Origin: an uncultured Clostridia bacterium
Lineage (GTDB): Bacteria > Bacillota > Clostridia > Lachnospirales > Lachnospiraceae
NCBI GenBank assembly: GCA_937888895.1
Contig: CALASV010000378.1
Span: 1-11,361, forward strand
Direction of reading: 5' to 3'
Length of the DNA stretch: 11,361 nt
A program made the translations under genes and the position numbers. The notes below the pieces were generated by a model. It was not told where the DNA came from, did not search any database, and saw nothing but the letters and a program-made list of their open reading frames with translations. The stretch's first letter is position 1. Every line of letters starts with the position of its first letter. Positions 1 through 5,966 of the stretch are shown in pieces.

Positions 1-667
1 ATATAAGACAAGCAAATAAGTAAAAAAAGGACATAAAAGGTACTAAAAATGTGCAAATAGTACCAATACTACGAATACCTTTTAATAAGACAAGTCCAAT
101 TAAAAGTGCAAGGATAAGTCCACTAATTATTTTTGGAACATGAAATAATGTATGTAATGTGTCAGTCACTGCTTGGCTTTGCGTAGAACAGCCAACACAA
201 AAAGAAGAAGCAAGAAGAAGATAGGCATAAAAGGTGGCTAGTTTTGGTCGTTGCAATTGTTCTTTCATCAAATACATTGGACCACCATAAAAACTACCAT
301 CAGTTCGTTTTTTACGAAAGTGTAAACTAAGATAACATTCTACATAAGAAGTTGCCATACCAAAGATTCCAGTAAGCCAACACCAAAAGACAGCACCTGG
401 ACCACCAAAAGCAATTGCTGTAGAAATACCAATAATATTTCCAGTACCAAGAGTGGCAGCGAGCGTTGTAGCTAGAGAAGAAAAAGAACTAAGTCCATGA
501 GAAGATGTTTTGTTATGTGCAGAGAAACGAATCGCTTTCTTTATTTTTTTTTGAATAAAACTAGTATGTAAGGAAAAATATCCATGAGTAAAACAAAGCA
601 ATAGAAGTAATGGACCTCCCCATAAAAATTGATTGATATGTTGTAAAAAAGAAAGAAATAAGGACAT
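1..667 (-). CDS. Alanine/glycine:cation symporter (AGCS family), N-terminal part, cut by window edge
   Basis: Reading the minus strand from ATG at 667 gives an uninterrupted frame of 222 residues running off the left edge, so roughly the N-terminal half of a family usually near 450-480 residues. AGCS hallmarks are visible: LAATLGTGNIIG (about residues 69-80), GGPGAVFW (88-95), and GSFYGGPMY (124-132) in the cytosolic loop before the next membrane segment. Several hydrophobic stretches (about 14-27, 143-160, 181-196, 203-222) fit a polytopic membrane protein. The family imports alanine or glycine with Na+ (sometimes H+). AGGAG at 678-682 lies 10 nt before the ATG, supporting this start. It is divergent from glmM. 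Substrate cannot be decided from this half; family assignment is secure. Confidence 0.88.
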   Translation of the reverse strand, partial: MSLFLSFLQHINQFLWGGPLLLLLCFTHGYFSLHTSFIQKKIKKAIRFSAHNKTSSHGLSSFSSLATTLAATLGTGNIIGISTAIAFGGPGAVFWCWLTGIFGMATSYVECYLSLHFRKKRTDGSFYGGPMYLMKEQLQRPKLATFYAYLLLASSFCVGCSTQSQAVTDTLHTLFHVPKIISGLILALLIGLVLLKGIRSIGTICTFLVPFMSFFYLFACLI

Positions 668-718
668 GGAAAGGAAACTCCTGCTTTATTAATTTATGTT
701 TATGAGGAAAGGAAAAAA

Positions 719-747
719 ATTATACAAAAAATAAATGAAGTACAAGA
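719..747 (-). promoter_or_regulatory. Candidate promoter of the AGCS symporter gene
   Basis: On the minus strand a perfect TATAAT lies at 719-724. The -35 is weak: TCTTGT at 742-747 with a 17-nt spacer, or TTGTAC at 740-745 with 15. Transcription would start near 712, leaving about 45 nt of leader with the Shine-Dalgarno site. A second minus-strand TATAAT exists at 790-795 but has no clear -35. Confidence 0.35.
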
Positions 748-760
748 GAAATTTATCGTT

Positions 761-776
761 ATTGCGAAATCACAAT
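761..776. promoter_or_regulatory. Imperfect 16-bp palindrome in the divergent promoter region, possible operator
   Basis: The sequence attgcgaaatcacaat is a partial dyad (ATTG.G.A on each half-site, 6 of 8 positions symmetric). It lies between the candidate promoters of the symporter and glmM, where a regulator could act on either. In AT-rich DNA such a short dyad can arise by chance, so this is only a candidate. Confidence 0.2.
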
Positions 777-806
777 AAAAAAATCAACGATTATACTAAG
801 AAAATA

Positions 807-836
807 TTGACAGTTTTGTTTTTTATAGCGTATATT
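807..836 (+). promoter_or_regulatory. Candidate sigma-A promoter of glmM
   Basis: A perfect TTGACA at 807-812 is followed after 18 nt by TATATT at 831-836. Start of transcription near 843 would give a leader of about 57 nt before the glmM ATG. A TATAAT also occurs at 836-841 but is 23 nt from the -35, too far. Confidence 0.6.
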
Positions 837-899
837 ATAATGCGACGAAATGATAAAAAATAGAAGAATTATATATCAATAAATGAATCGAGGTAAAAT

Positions 900-2234
900 A
901 TGGGTAAATATTTTGGAACAGATGGGTTTCGAGGCGAAGCAAACGAAACCTTAACCGTAGAACATGCATATAAAGTAGGTCGTTTCCTTGGTTGGTACTA
1001 TGGAAAAAATCATAGAGCGAAAGTTGCAATTGGAAAAGATACAAGACGTTCTAGTTATATGTTTGAGTATTCTTTAGTAGCTGGTTTAACAGCGAGTGGT
1101 GCTGATGCATATCTTTTGCATGTAACAACAACACCTAGTGTTTCTTATGTAGTAAAAAGTGAGGATTTTGACTGTGGTATTATGATTACAGCAAGTCATA
1201 ATCCATTTTATGATAATGGTATCAAAGTTATCAATGGTCTTGGATATAAAATCGAGGCAGAAGTAGAAGCACAGATTGAAGCTTATATTGATGGTGAATT
1301 AGAGGAACTTCCTTTTGCAAAGAAGGAAAATATCGGGAAAACGGTAGATTATGCGATGGGAAGAAATCGTTATATTGGACATTTAATTTCATTAGCAACT
1401 CGTTCTTTTAAAGATATTCGCGTTGGATTAGATTTAGCAAATGGTTCAGCAACAACAATTGCAAAAGGTGTGTTTGATGCACTTGGTGCAAAAACTTTTG
1501 TTATGAGTAATGAACCAAATGGTTTGAATATCAATAAGGATTGTGGTTCTACACATATCGAGCATTTACAGAAATTTGTAGTGGATAACAATTTAGCCGT
1601 AGGTTTTGCTTATGATGGTGATGCTGACCGTTGTCTTGCTGTAGACGAAAAAGGTAATTTAGTCGATGGTGACAAGATTATGTATTTATGTGGTTGTTAT
1701 ATGAAGGAACAAGGACAGTTAAATAATAATACAGTTGTTACTACGGTTATGTCAAATATCGGACTTTATAAGGCATTAGAAAAAGCAGGTCTTTCTTATG
1801 AACAAACAAAAGTTGGCGATAAGTACGTATTTGAAAATATGATGCAAAATAATCATGCTCTTGGTGGAGAAAATTCTGGTCATATTATTTTCAGTAAACA
1901 TGCCATGACAGGAGATGGTGTTTTAACTTCCTTAAAGATTATGGAGGTAATGTTAGAGAAGAAATTGCCATTATCTGAGTTGTTAAAGGACATGAAAACT
2001 TATCCACAAGTGTTAAAAAATGTTCGTGTGAGAGATAAAAAAGAAGCAAGAGAAGATGCCGAAGTGCAAGAAGCTGTAAGAAAAGGAGAAGCAAAATTAG
2101 CAGGAGATGGACGTATTCTTCTTCGTGAAAGTGGCACAGAACCAGTGATTCGTGTTATGGCAGAAGCAAGTAGCATGGAGATTTGTAATGAGGTAGTAGA
2201 CAATATCGTTGAAGTATTGCAGAAATTTGTATAA
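900..2234 (+). CDS. glmM: Phosphoglucosamine mutase
   Basis: GlmM converts glucosamine-6-phosphate to glucosamine-1-phosphate in the cytoplasm, on the route to UDP-GlcNAc and peptidoglycan. All alpha-D-phosphohexomutase motifs are present: the N-terminal GTDGFRG (6-12), the phosphoserine loop ITASHNPFYDNGIK with catalytic Ser99, the Mg-binding loop DGDADR (239-244), the sugar-binding GGENSGH (322-328) and the phosphate-binding RESGTEPVIRVM (409-420). The 444-residue length matches the family, and GTDGFRG and GGENSGH favour GlmM over phosphomannomutase. GAGGT at 890-894 lies 5 nt before the ATG. In many Firmicutes glmM follows cdaA-cdaR; here it stands behind its own promoter, divergent from an unrelated transporter. 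It likely depends on autophosphorylation or phosphorylation of Ser99 for activity, as known for the family. Confidence 0.97.
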   Translation: MGKYFGTDGFRGEANETLTVEHAYKVGRFLGWYYGKNHRAKVAIGKDTRRSSYMFEYSLVAGLTASGADAYLLHVTTTPSVSYVVKSEDFDCGIMITASHNPFYDNGIKVINGLGYKIEAEVEAQIEAYIDGELEELPFAKKENIGKTVDYAMGRNRYIGHLISLATRSFKDIRVGLDLANGSATTIAKGVFDALGAKTFVMSNEPNGLNINKDCGSTHIEHLQKFVVDNNLAVGFAYDGDADRCLAVDEKGNLVDGDKIMYLCGCYMKEQGQLNNNTVVTTVMSNIGLYKALEKAGLSYEQTKVGDKYVFENMMQNNHALGGENSGHIIFSKHAMTGDGVLTSLKIMEVMLEKKLPLSELLKDMKTYPQVLKNVRVRDKKEAREDAEVQEAVRKGEAKLAGDGRILLRESGTEPVIRVMAEASSMEICNEVVDNIVEVLQKFV

Positions 2235-2268
2235 GAGAAAAAAACTTCTAGTAATTTTGCAAGAAGTA

Positions 2269-2277
2269 TGTTATACT
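2269..2277 (+). promoter_or_regulatory. Candidate extended -10 promoter for tig
   Basis: TGTTATACT gives an extended -10 (TG, one base, TATACT) in the 107-nt gap between glmM and tig. No good -35 sits 16-18 nt upstream; the nearby TTGCAA at 2257-2262 is only 9 nt away. Transcription from here would give a leader of about 58 nt. No clear intrinsic terminator for glmM is visible in the gap, so read-through is also possible. Confidence 0.35.
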
Positions 2278-2341
2278 ATACAGTATTGTGGATAGGTATG
2301 AAAAATAGTGCCTGTCAAAATGTTAAGGAGGAAATTTTTTA

Positions 2342-3637
2342 ATGAGCTTTAAGGTAGAAAAGTTAGAAAAGAACATGGCAAAACTTACAATCGAGGTAAG
2401 TGCAGAAAAATTTGAAAAGGCTTGTGAAACAGCATATCAGAAAAATAAGAATAAAATTAATGTTCAAGGTTTCCGTAAAGGAAAAGCTCCAAGAAATATC
2501 ATCGAAAAGATGTATGGTGCAGGTGTATTTTTTGAAGATGCAGCAAATTCATTAATTCCTGATGCTTATGCAGAGGCAGCAACAGAAAGTGGTCTTGATA
2601 TCGTTTCTAGACCAGAAATTGATGTTGTTCAGATTGGTAAAGGCGAAGACTTTATTTTCACAGCAGAAGTAGCTGTAAAGCCTGAAGTAGAACTTGGTCA
2701 GTATAAAGGTGTAGAAGTAGAGAAGACAGTAATTGAAGTAACAGATGCAGAAATTGATAACGAATTAAATAGAGTTCGTGAACAGAATTCCAGAATGATT
2801 ACAGTAGATGATAGAGCTGTAGCAGATGGCGATATTGCAAACATTGATTATGAAGGTTTCTGTGATGGTGTTGCTTTTGCAGGTGGCAAGGCTGAAGCTC
2901 ATGACTTAACAATTGGTTCTCATTCTTTCATTGATACATTTGAAGAACAGTTAATTGGTAAGAACATCGGCGATGAAGTAGAAGTAAATGTAACTTTCCC
3001 AGAACAGTATCATGCTAAAGAATTAGCAGGTAAGCCAGCTGTATTTAAAGTAAAAGTTAATGCAATTAAAGTAAAAGAACTTCCAGAAGTAGATGATGAA
3101 TTTGCACAGGAAGTTTCCGAATTTGATACATTAGAAGAATATAAGAATGATATCAAGGCAACAATTTTTAGCAGAAAAGAAAAAGAAGCAAAGAATGTAA
3201 AAGAGGAAGCTGTTATTGAAAAGATTATTGAAAATGCAAAGATGGAAATTCCAGAGCCAATGATTGACAATACTGCTCGTCAGATGGCAGAAGAATTTGG
3301 TCAAAGAATGCAGTCTCAGGGACTTTCTTTAGAACAGTATTTCCAGTTTACAGGTATGGATGCTAAGAAATTTATGGAAAACTTAAAGCCACAGGCTGTT
3401 AAGAGAATCCAGAGCAGACTTGTATTAGAAGCTGTTGTAAAGGCTGAAAATATTACAGCATCTGATGAAGAGGTAGAAAAAGAAATCGAACAGATGGCAC
3501 AGGCTTATAATATGGAAGTTGAAAAGTTAAAAGAACTTGTTGGAGAAGATGAAAGAAAAGCTATGGCAGAAGATGTTGCAGTTCAGAAAGCATTAGAATT
3601 TGTAGTAGAAGCTGCTGTAGAAGTTGAAAAGCAGTAA
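2342..3637 (+). CDS. tig: Trigger factor, ribosome-associated chaperone and peptidyl-prolyl isomerase
   Basis: Trigger factor binds the ribosome exit tunnel and shields nascent chains. The N-terminal ribosome-binding domain carries the signature GFRKGKAP (43-50), the loop that contacts the ribosomal protein near the exit. A FKBP-like PPIase domain follows (about 155-245; GDIANIDYEGFCDG at 163-176), then a long helical, Lys/Glu-rich C-terminal chaperone domain (about 250-431). Length 431 is normal. AAGGAGG at 2325-2331 lies 10 nt before the ATG. The codon and base composition match its neighbours. Placement just upstream of clpP-clpX is widespread in bacteria and links folding of new proteins with degradation of failed ones. 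Confidence 0.97.
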   Translation: MSFKVEKLEKNMAKLTIEVSAEKFEKACETAYQKNKNKINVQGFRKGKAPRNIIEKMYGAGVFFEDAANSLIPDAYAEAATESGLDIVSRPEIDVVQIGKGEDFIFTAEVAVKPEVELGQYKGVEVEKTVIEVTDAEIDNELNRVREQNSRMITVDDRAVADGDIANIDYEGFCDGVAFAGGKAEAHDLTIGSHSFIDTFEEQLIGKNIGDEVEVNVTFPEQYHAKELAGKPAVFKVKVNAIKVKELPEVDDEFAQEVSEFDTLEEYKNDIKATIFSRKEKEAKNVKEEAVIEKIIENAKMEIPEPMIDNTARQMAEEFGQRMQSQGLSLEQYFQFTGMDAKKFMENLKPQAVKRIQSRLVLEAVVKAENITASDEEVEKEIEQMAQAYNMEVEKLKELVGEDERKAMAEDVAVQKALEFVVEAAVEVEKQ

Positions 3638-3664
3638 TAGAAAAAAGATTACTGTTCACATAGC

Positions 3665-3685
3665 TTTTAGCATTTACTGCTAAGA
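3665..3685 (+). other. Small hairpin just downstream of tig
   Basis: TTAGCA (3667-3672) pairs with TGCTAA (3678-3683) around a 5-nt loop, extended by a U-G and a U-A pair. No U-run follows directly, so it is not a standard terminator. The copy of TAGCA at 3699-3703 could pair alternatively with TGCTA at 3678-3682. It might protect the tig mRNA end; evidence is weak. Confidence 0.25.
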
Positions 3686-3722
3686 ATGTAAGAAAATGTA
3701 GCATAATAAGTTGTTGTTTTTC

Positions 3723-3755
3723 TATGCAGTCAGATATTTTTTGTCTGACTGCATA
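3723..3755. repeat. Perfect 12-bp inverted repeat upstream of clpP
   Basis: The arm tatgcagtcaga (3723-3734) and its exact complement at 3744-3755 are separated by a 9-nt U-rich loop. The stem is strong, but the sequence after it on the plus strand is A-rich (aaaatataat) and on the minus strand is gaaaaacaac, so neither direction has the U-tract of an intrinsic terminator. The repeat ends 3 nt before a TATAAT at 3759-3764, so as DNA it would cover the -35 and spacer of that candidate clpP promoter. It may be an operator, an atypical terminator of tig, or a processing site. Confidence 0.7.
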
Positions 3756-3758
3756 AAA

Positions 3759-3777
3759 TATAATGATATTATATAAT
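3759..3777 (+). promoter_or_regulatory. Candidate -10 elements of the clpP promoter
   Basis: Two perfect TATAAT hexamers occur at 3759-3764 and 3772-3777. No close -35 match is at the right spacing for either; TTGTCT at 3741-3746 is 12 or 25 nt away. The region before clpP is nonetheless the natural site for a promoter, because a strong hairpin separates it from tig. I saw no CtsR-type heptad repeat here. Confidence 0.3.
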
Positions 3778-3818
3778 TATGTAAAGACAATGATGATAGT
3801 TTATAAAGGAGGTCATAC

Positions 3819-4403
3819 ATGAGTTTTGTACCTTATGTTGTTGAACAGACGAGTAAAGGAGAACGTTCCTACGATATTTATTCTAGATTGTTAAAAGATA
3901 GAATTATTTTTCTTGGGGATGAAGTAAATGATACAACAGCAAGTCTTGTTGTAGCACAGCTTTTATTTTTAGAGGCAGAAGACCCAAAGAAAGATATTTC
4001 TCTTTATATCAATAGTCCAGGGGGTTCTGTGACAGCCGGTATGGCAATTTATGACACAATGAAATTTATTAAGTGTGATGTTTCTACTATTTGTATTGGT
4101 ATGGCAGCAAGTATGGGCGCATTCTTGTTAGCAGGTGGTACAAAAGGTAAGAGAATGATTCTTCCAAATTCTGAAGTTATGATTCATCAGCCATTAGGTG
4201 GTGCAAGAGGTCAGGCAACAGAAATTAGAATCGCAGCAGAAAATATTTTAAGAACACGAAAGAAATTAAATGAAATTCTTGCAGAAAATACGGGAAAACC
4301 AGTGGAAGTAATTGAAGCTGATACAGAACGTGATAATTACATGACAGCAGAACAAGCATTAGCGTATGGATTAGTTGATGTCATTGTGAAAGAAAGAGCA
4401 TAG
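3819..4403 (+). CDS. clpP: ATP-dependent Clp protease proteolytic subunit
   Basis: ClpP is the tetradecameric serine peptidase chamber that degrades proteins fed in by Clp ATPases in the cytoplasm. The catalytic triad is intact: Ser98 in GMAASMGAF (94-102), His123 in EVMIHQPLGG (119-128) and Asp172 in ERDNYM (170-175). The oxyanion-region motif SPGGSVTAGMAIYDT (66-80) is present. Length 194 is standard, with only a short N-terminal propeptide region. AAAGGAGGT at 3805-3813 sets the start with ideal spacing. clpX follows after 24 nt with its own Shine-Dalgarno site, so the two are very probably co-transcribed and make ClpXP together. Confidence 0.98.
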   Translation: MSFVPYVVEQTSKGERSYDIYSRLLKDRIIFLGDEVNDTTASLVVAQLLFLEAEDPKKDISLYINSPGGSVTAGMAIYDTMKFIKCDVSTICIGMAASMGAFLLAGGTKGKRMILPNSEVMIHQPLGGARGQATEIRIAAENILRTRKKLNEILAENTGKPVEVIEADTERDNYMTAEQALAYGLVDVIVKERA

Positions 4404-4427
4404 GCAAGATTGATGGAGGTATTTTAG

Positions 4428-5705
4428 GTGGCAAGGTCAGATGACAAAAATGTAGTTTATTGCTCTTTTTGTGGTAAGCGTCAAGACCAAGTACACAGAA
4501 TGCTTGCAGGAAATGATGGAGCATGTATCTGTGATGCTTGTGTAAATCTTTGCTTCGATATTTTAGAAGAAGAAGAGGACGATATGATGCCTTCTGATTA
4601 TGCACAGGAGCAGGGCATCAATTTGTTAAAGCCAAAGGAAATTAAAGAGTTTTTGGACCAATATGTAATTGGACAAGAGGAAGCGAAAAAGGTTCTTTCG
4701 GTTGCTGTGTATAACCATTATAAAAGAGTATTATCTGCACAAAGTATGAATGTAGAACTTCAAAAAAGTAATATTTTGATGATAGGTCCTACAGGTTCAG
4801 GTAAGACTTACTTAGCACAAACATTAGCAAAGCTTTTGAATGTACCATTTGCAATTGCAGATGCTACTGCATTGACGGAAGCTGGTTATGTAGGTGAAGA
4901 TGTAGAAAATATTTTGTTAAAAATTATTCAAGCTGCTGAATGGAAAATTGAGCGTGCGGAATATGGTATTATCTATATTGATGAAATTGATAAAATTACA
5001 AGAAAAGGTGAAAATACTTCGATTACAAGAGATGTTTCTGGTGAAGGCGTTCAACAGGCATTATTAAAAATTTTAGAAGGAACGGTAGCTTCTGTTCCAC
5101 CACAGGGTGGCAGAAAGCATCCACATCAAGAGTTTCTTCAGATTGATACAACAAATATTTTATTTATTTGTGGTGGAGCTTTTGATGGTTTGGATAGAAT
5201 TGTGGAAAATAGAATTGGCGAAAAGGCAATGGGATTTTCTGCAAAATTGTATGAAAAAGAAGAAAAAAATATTGGTGAGTTGTTCCGTCAGGTAATGCCA
5301 CAAGATTTAGTGAAATTTGGATTAATCCCAGAATTTATTGGTCGTATGCCAGTACATGTAGCATTGGATATGCTTGATGAGAATGCATTGATTCAAATAC
5401 TTCGTGACCCTAAAAATGCATTGACAAAACAATATCAAGCATTATTTGAATTAGATGGAGTAGAACTTGAATTTGAGGAAGAAGCATTGCGCGTATTTGC
5501 AAAGCGTGCTTTAGAATATAAAACAGGTGCAAGAGGTCTTCGCTCTATTATGGAGAAGACATTAATGGAAACGATGTATCAGATGCCTTCCGATGAAACG
5601 ATTTTAAAATGTATTGTGACAAAGGAGTCAGCAGAGGGTTCTGAGCAACCAAGTCTGCTTGTATCGGATGGTTCACAAAAGAAGTACGGAAAAAAAAGAA
5701 AGTAA
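4428..5705 (+). CDS. clpX: ATP-dependent Clp protease ATP-binding subunit ClpX (GTG start)
   Basis: ClpX is a hexameric AAA+ unfoldase that recognises substrates and threads them into ClpP. In order: a zinc-binding domain with CxxC pairs Cys12/15 and Cys35/38; Walker A GPTGSGKT (120-127); pore loop GYVGED (153-158); Walker B IIYIDEIDKI (181-190); the pore-2 RKH loop (229-231); the ClpP-docking loop as Met268-Gly269-Phe270; sensor 2 GARGLRSI (368-375). Length 425 is typical. The start is GTG at 4428, chosen because GGAGG at 4415-4419 lies 8 nt upstream and the product begins just before the zinc domain as in homologues. The docking tripeptide is MGF rather than the common IGF, a conservative change. 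The last about 30 residues are polar and probably disordered. Confidence 0.97.
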   Translation: MARSDDKNVVYCSFCGKRQDQVHRMLAGNDGACICDACVNLCFDILEEEEDDMMPSDYAQEQGINLLKPKEIKEFLDQYVIGQEEAKKVLSVAVYNHYKRVLSAQSMNVELQKSNILMIGPTGSGKTYLAQTLAKLLNVPFAIADATALTEAGYVGEDVENILLKIIQAAEWKIERAEYGIIYIDEIDKITRKGENTSITRDVSGEGVQQALLKILEGTVASVPPQGGRKHPHQEFLQIDTTNILFICGGAFDGLDRIVENRIGEKAMGFSAKLYEKEEKNIGELFRQVMPQDLVKFGLIPEFIGRMPVHVALDMLDENALIQILRDPKNALTKQYQALFELDGVELEFEEEALRVFAKRALEYKTGARGLRSIMEKTLMETMYQMPSDETILKCIVTKESAEGSEQPSLLVSDGSQKKYGKKRK

Positions 5706-5712
5706 ACTTTAT

Positions 5713-5916
5713 AAAACAGGGAATGTTGCAAAATGATTAGAAGTCTTGTTTTATTTTATATCTGCTAGGACACGCTCTCGCTTAGGACGAAACGGAACGG
5801 TACTAGGCTCGAAAAAACCTCGCCAAGGACCGCCGTTTCTTTATGGTCCTTAGCAGATATAAAATAAAACAAAGACTTTGGTTATATTTAATTTATTTTG
5901 CAACATCCCCTGTTTT
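5713..5916. repeat. Giant nested imperfect palindrome between clpX and lon (candidate MITE-like repeat or structured RNA)
   Basis: The outer arms, 5713-5734 and 5895-5916, are complementary at 21 of 22 positions (aaaacaggg... against ...cccctgtttt). Inside, aagtctt (5741-5747) pairs with 5872-5878. Then 5748-5767 pairs perfectly over 20 bp with 5851-5870, ggac (5768-5771) with 5846-5849, gaaacgg (5789-5795) with 5833-5839, and cggt (5798-5801) with 5829-5832. A core ggc/gcc and A-rich tip closes it. Single-base bulges interrupt the stem. The core (5764-5850) is clearly richer in GC than its surroundings. It contains no ORF of note. The right outer arm runs into a T5 tract, so it could also terminate clpX transcription. 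No target-site duplication is visible. Structure is certain; function and mobility are inference. Confidence 0.85.
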
Positions 5917-5928
5917 TGAATGTATAAA
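5898..5928 (+). promoter_or_regulatory. Candidate lon promoter
   Basis: TTGCAA at 5898-5903 and TATAAA at 5923-5928, spaced by 19 nt, could drive lon with a leader of about 30 nt. The -35 lies inside the right outer arm of the large palindrome, so the element may supply part of this promoter. Both hexamers are one or two bases off consensus and the spacing is long, so support is moderate to weak. Confidence 0.3.
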
Positions 5929-5966
5929 ATAATTGATTTGAAAAAATTTGTATTAGGAGGATTAGA

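Noticed and set aside
835..1044. Antisense ORF over the glmM start and its promoter
   Set aside because: Composition is hydrophobic and low-complexity, typical of the reverse of an AT-rich gene; no start signals or known domain.
1370..1591. Antisense ORFs within glmM (also 2000-2203), tig (3010-3270), clpX 5' region (4381-4605) and lon (7439-7624)
   Set aside because: All mirror real coding sequence on the opposite strand with intact motifs; no family features of their own.
2243..2268. Possible terminator after glmM (acttct ... agaagt)
   Set aside because: Only six pairs with a loop of about 14 nt and no T-run; too weak.
3723..3755. Calling the hairpin before clpP a standard intrinsic terminator of tig
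   Set aside because: No U-tract follows on either strand; kept as an inverted repeat of open function.
3638..3818. CtsR or CIRCE heat-shock operator upstream of clpP
   Set aside because: No tandem GGTCAAA-type heptads and no TTAGCACTC-N9-GAGTGCTAA could be found.
5107..5295. A 62-codon plus-strand ORF inside clpX
   Set aside because: It overlaps clpX in another frame, has no ribosome site of note, and the AAA+ domain in the main frame is unbroken.
5713..5916. CRISPR array, or insertion sequence with transposase, at the large palindrome
   Set aside because: There is no regularly spaced repeat-spacer pattern and no ORF encoding a transposase; no flanking duplication is visible.
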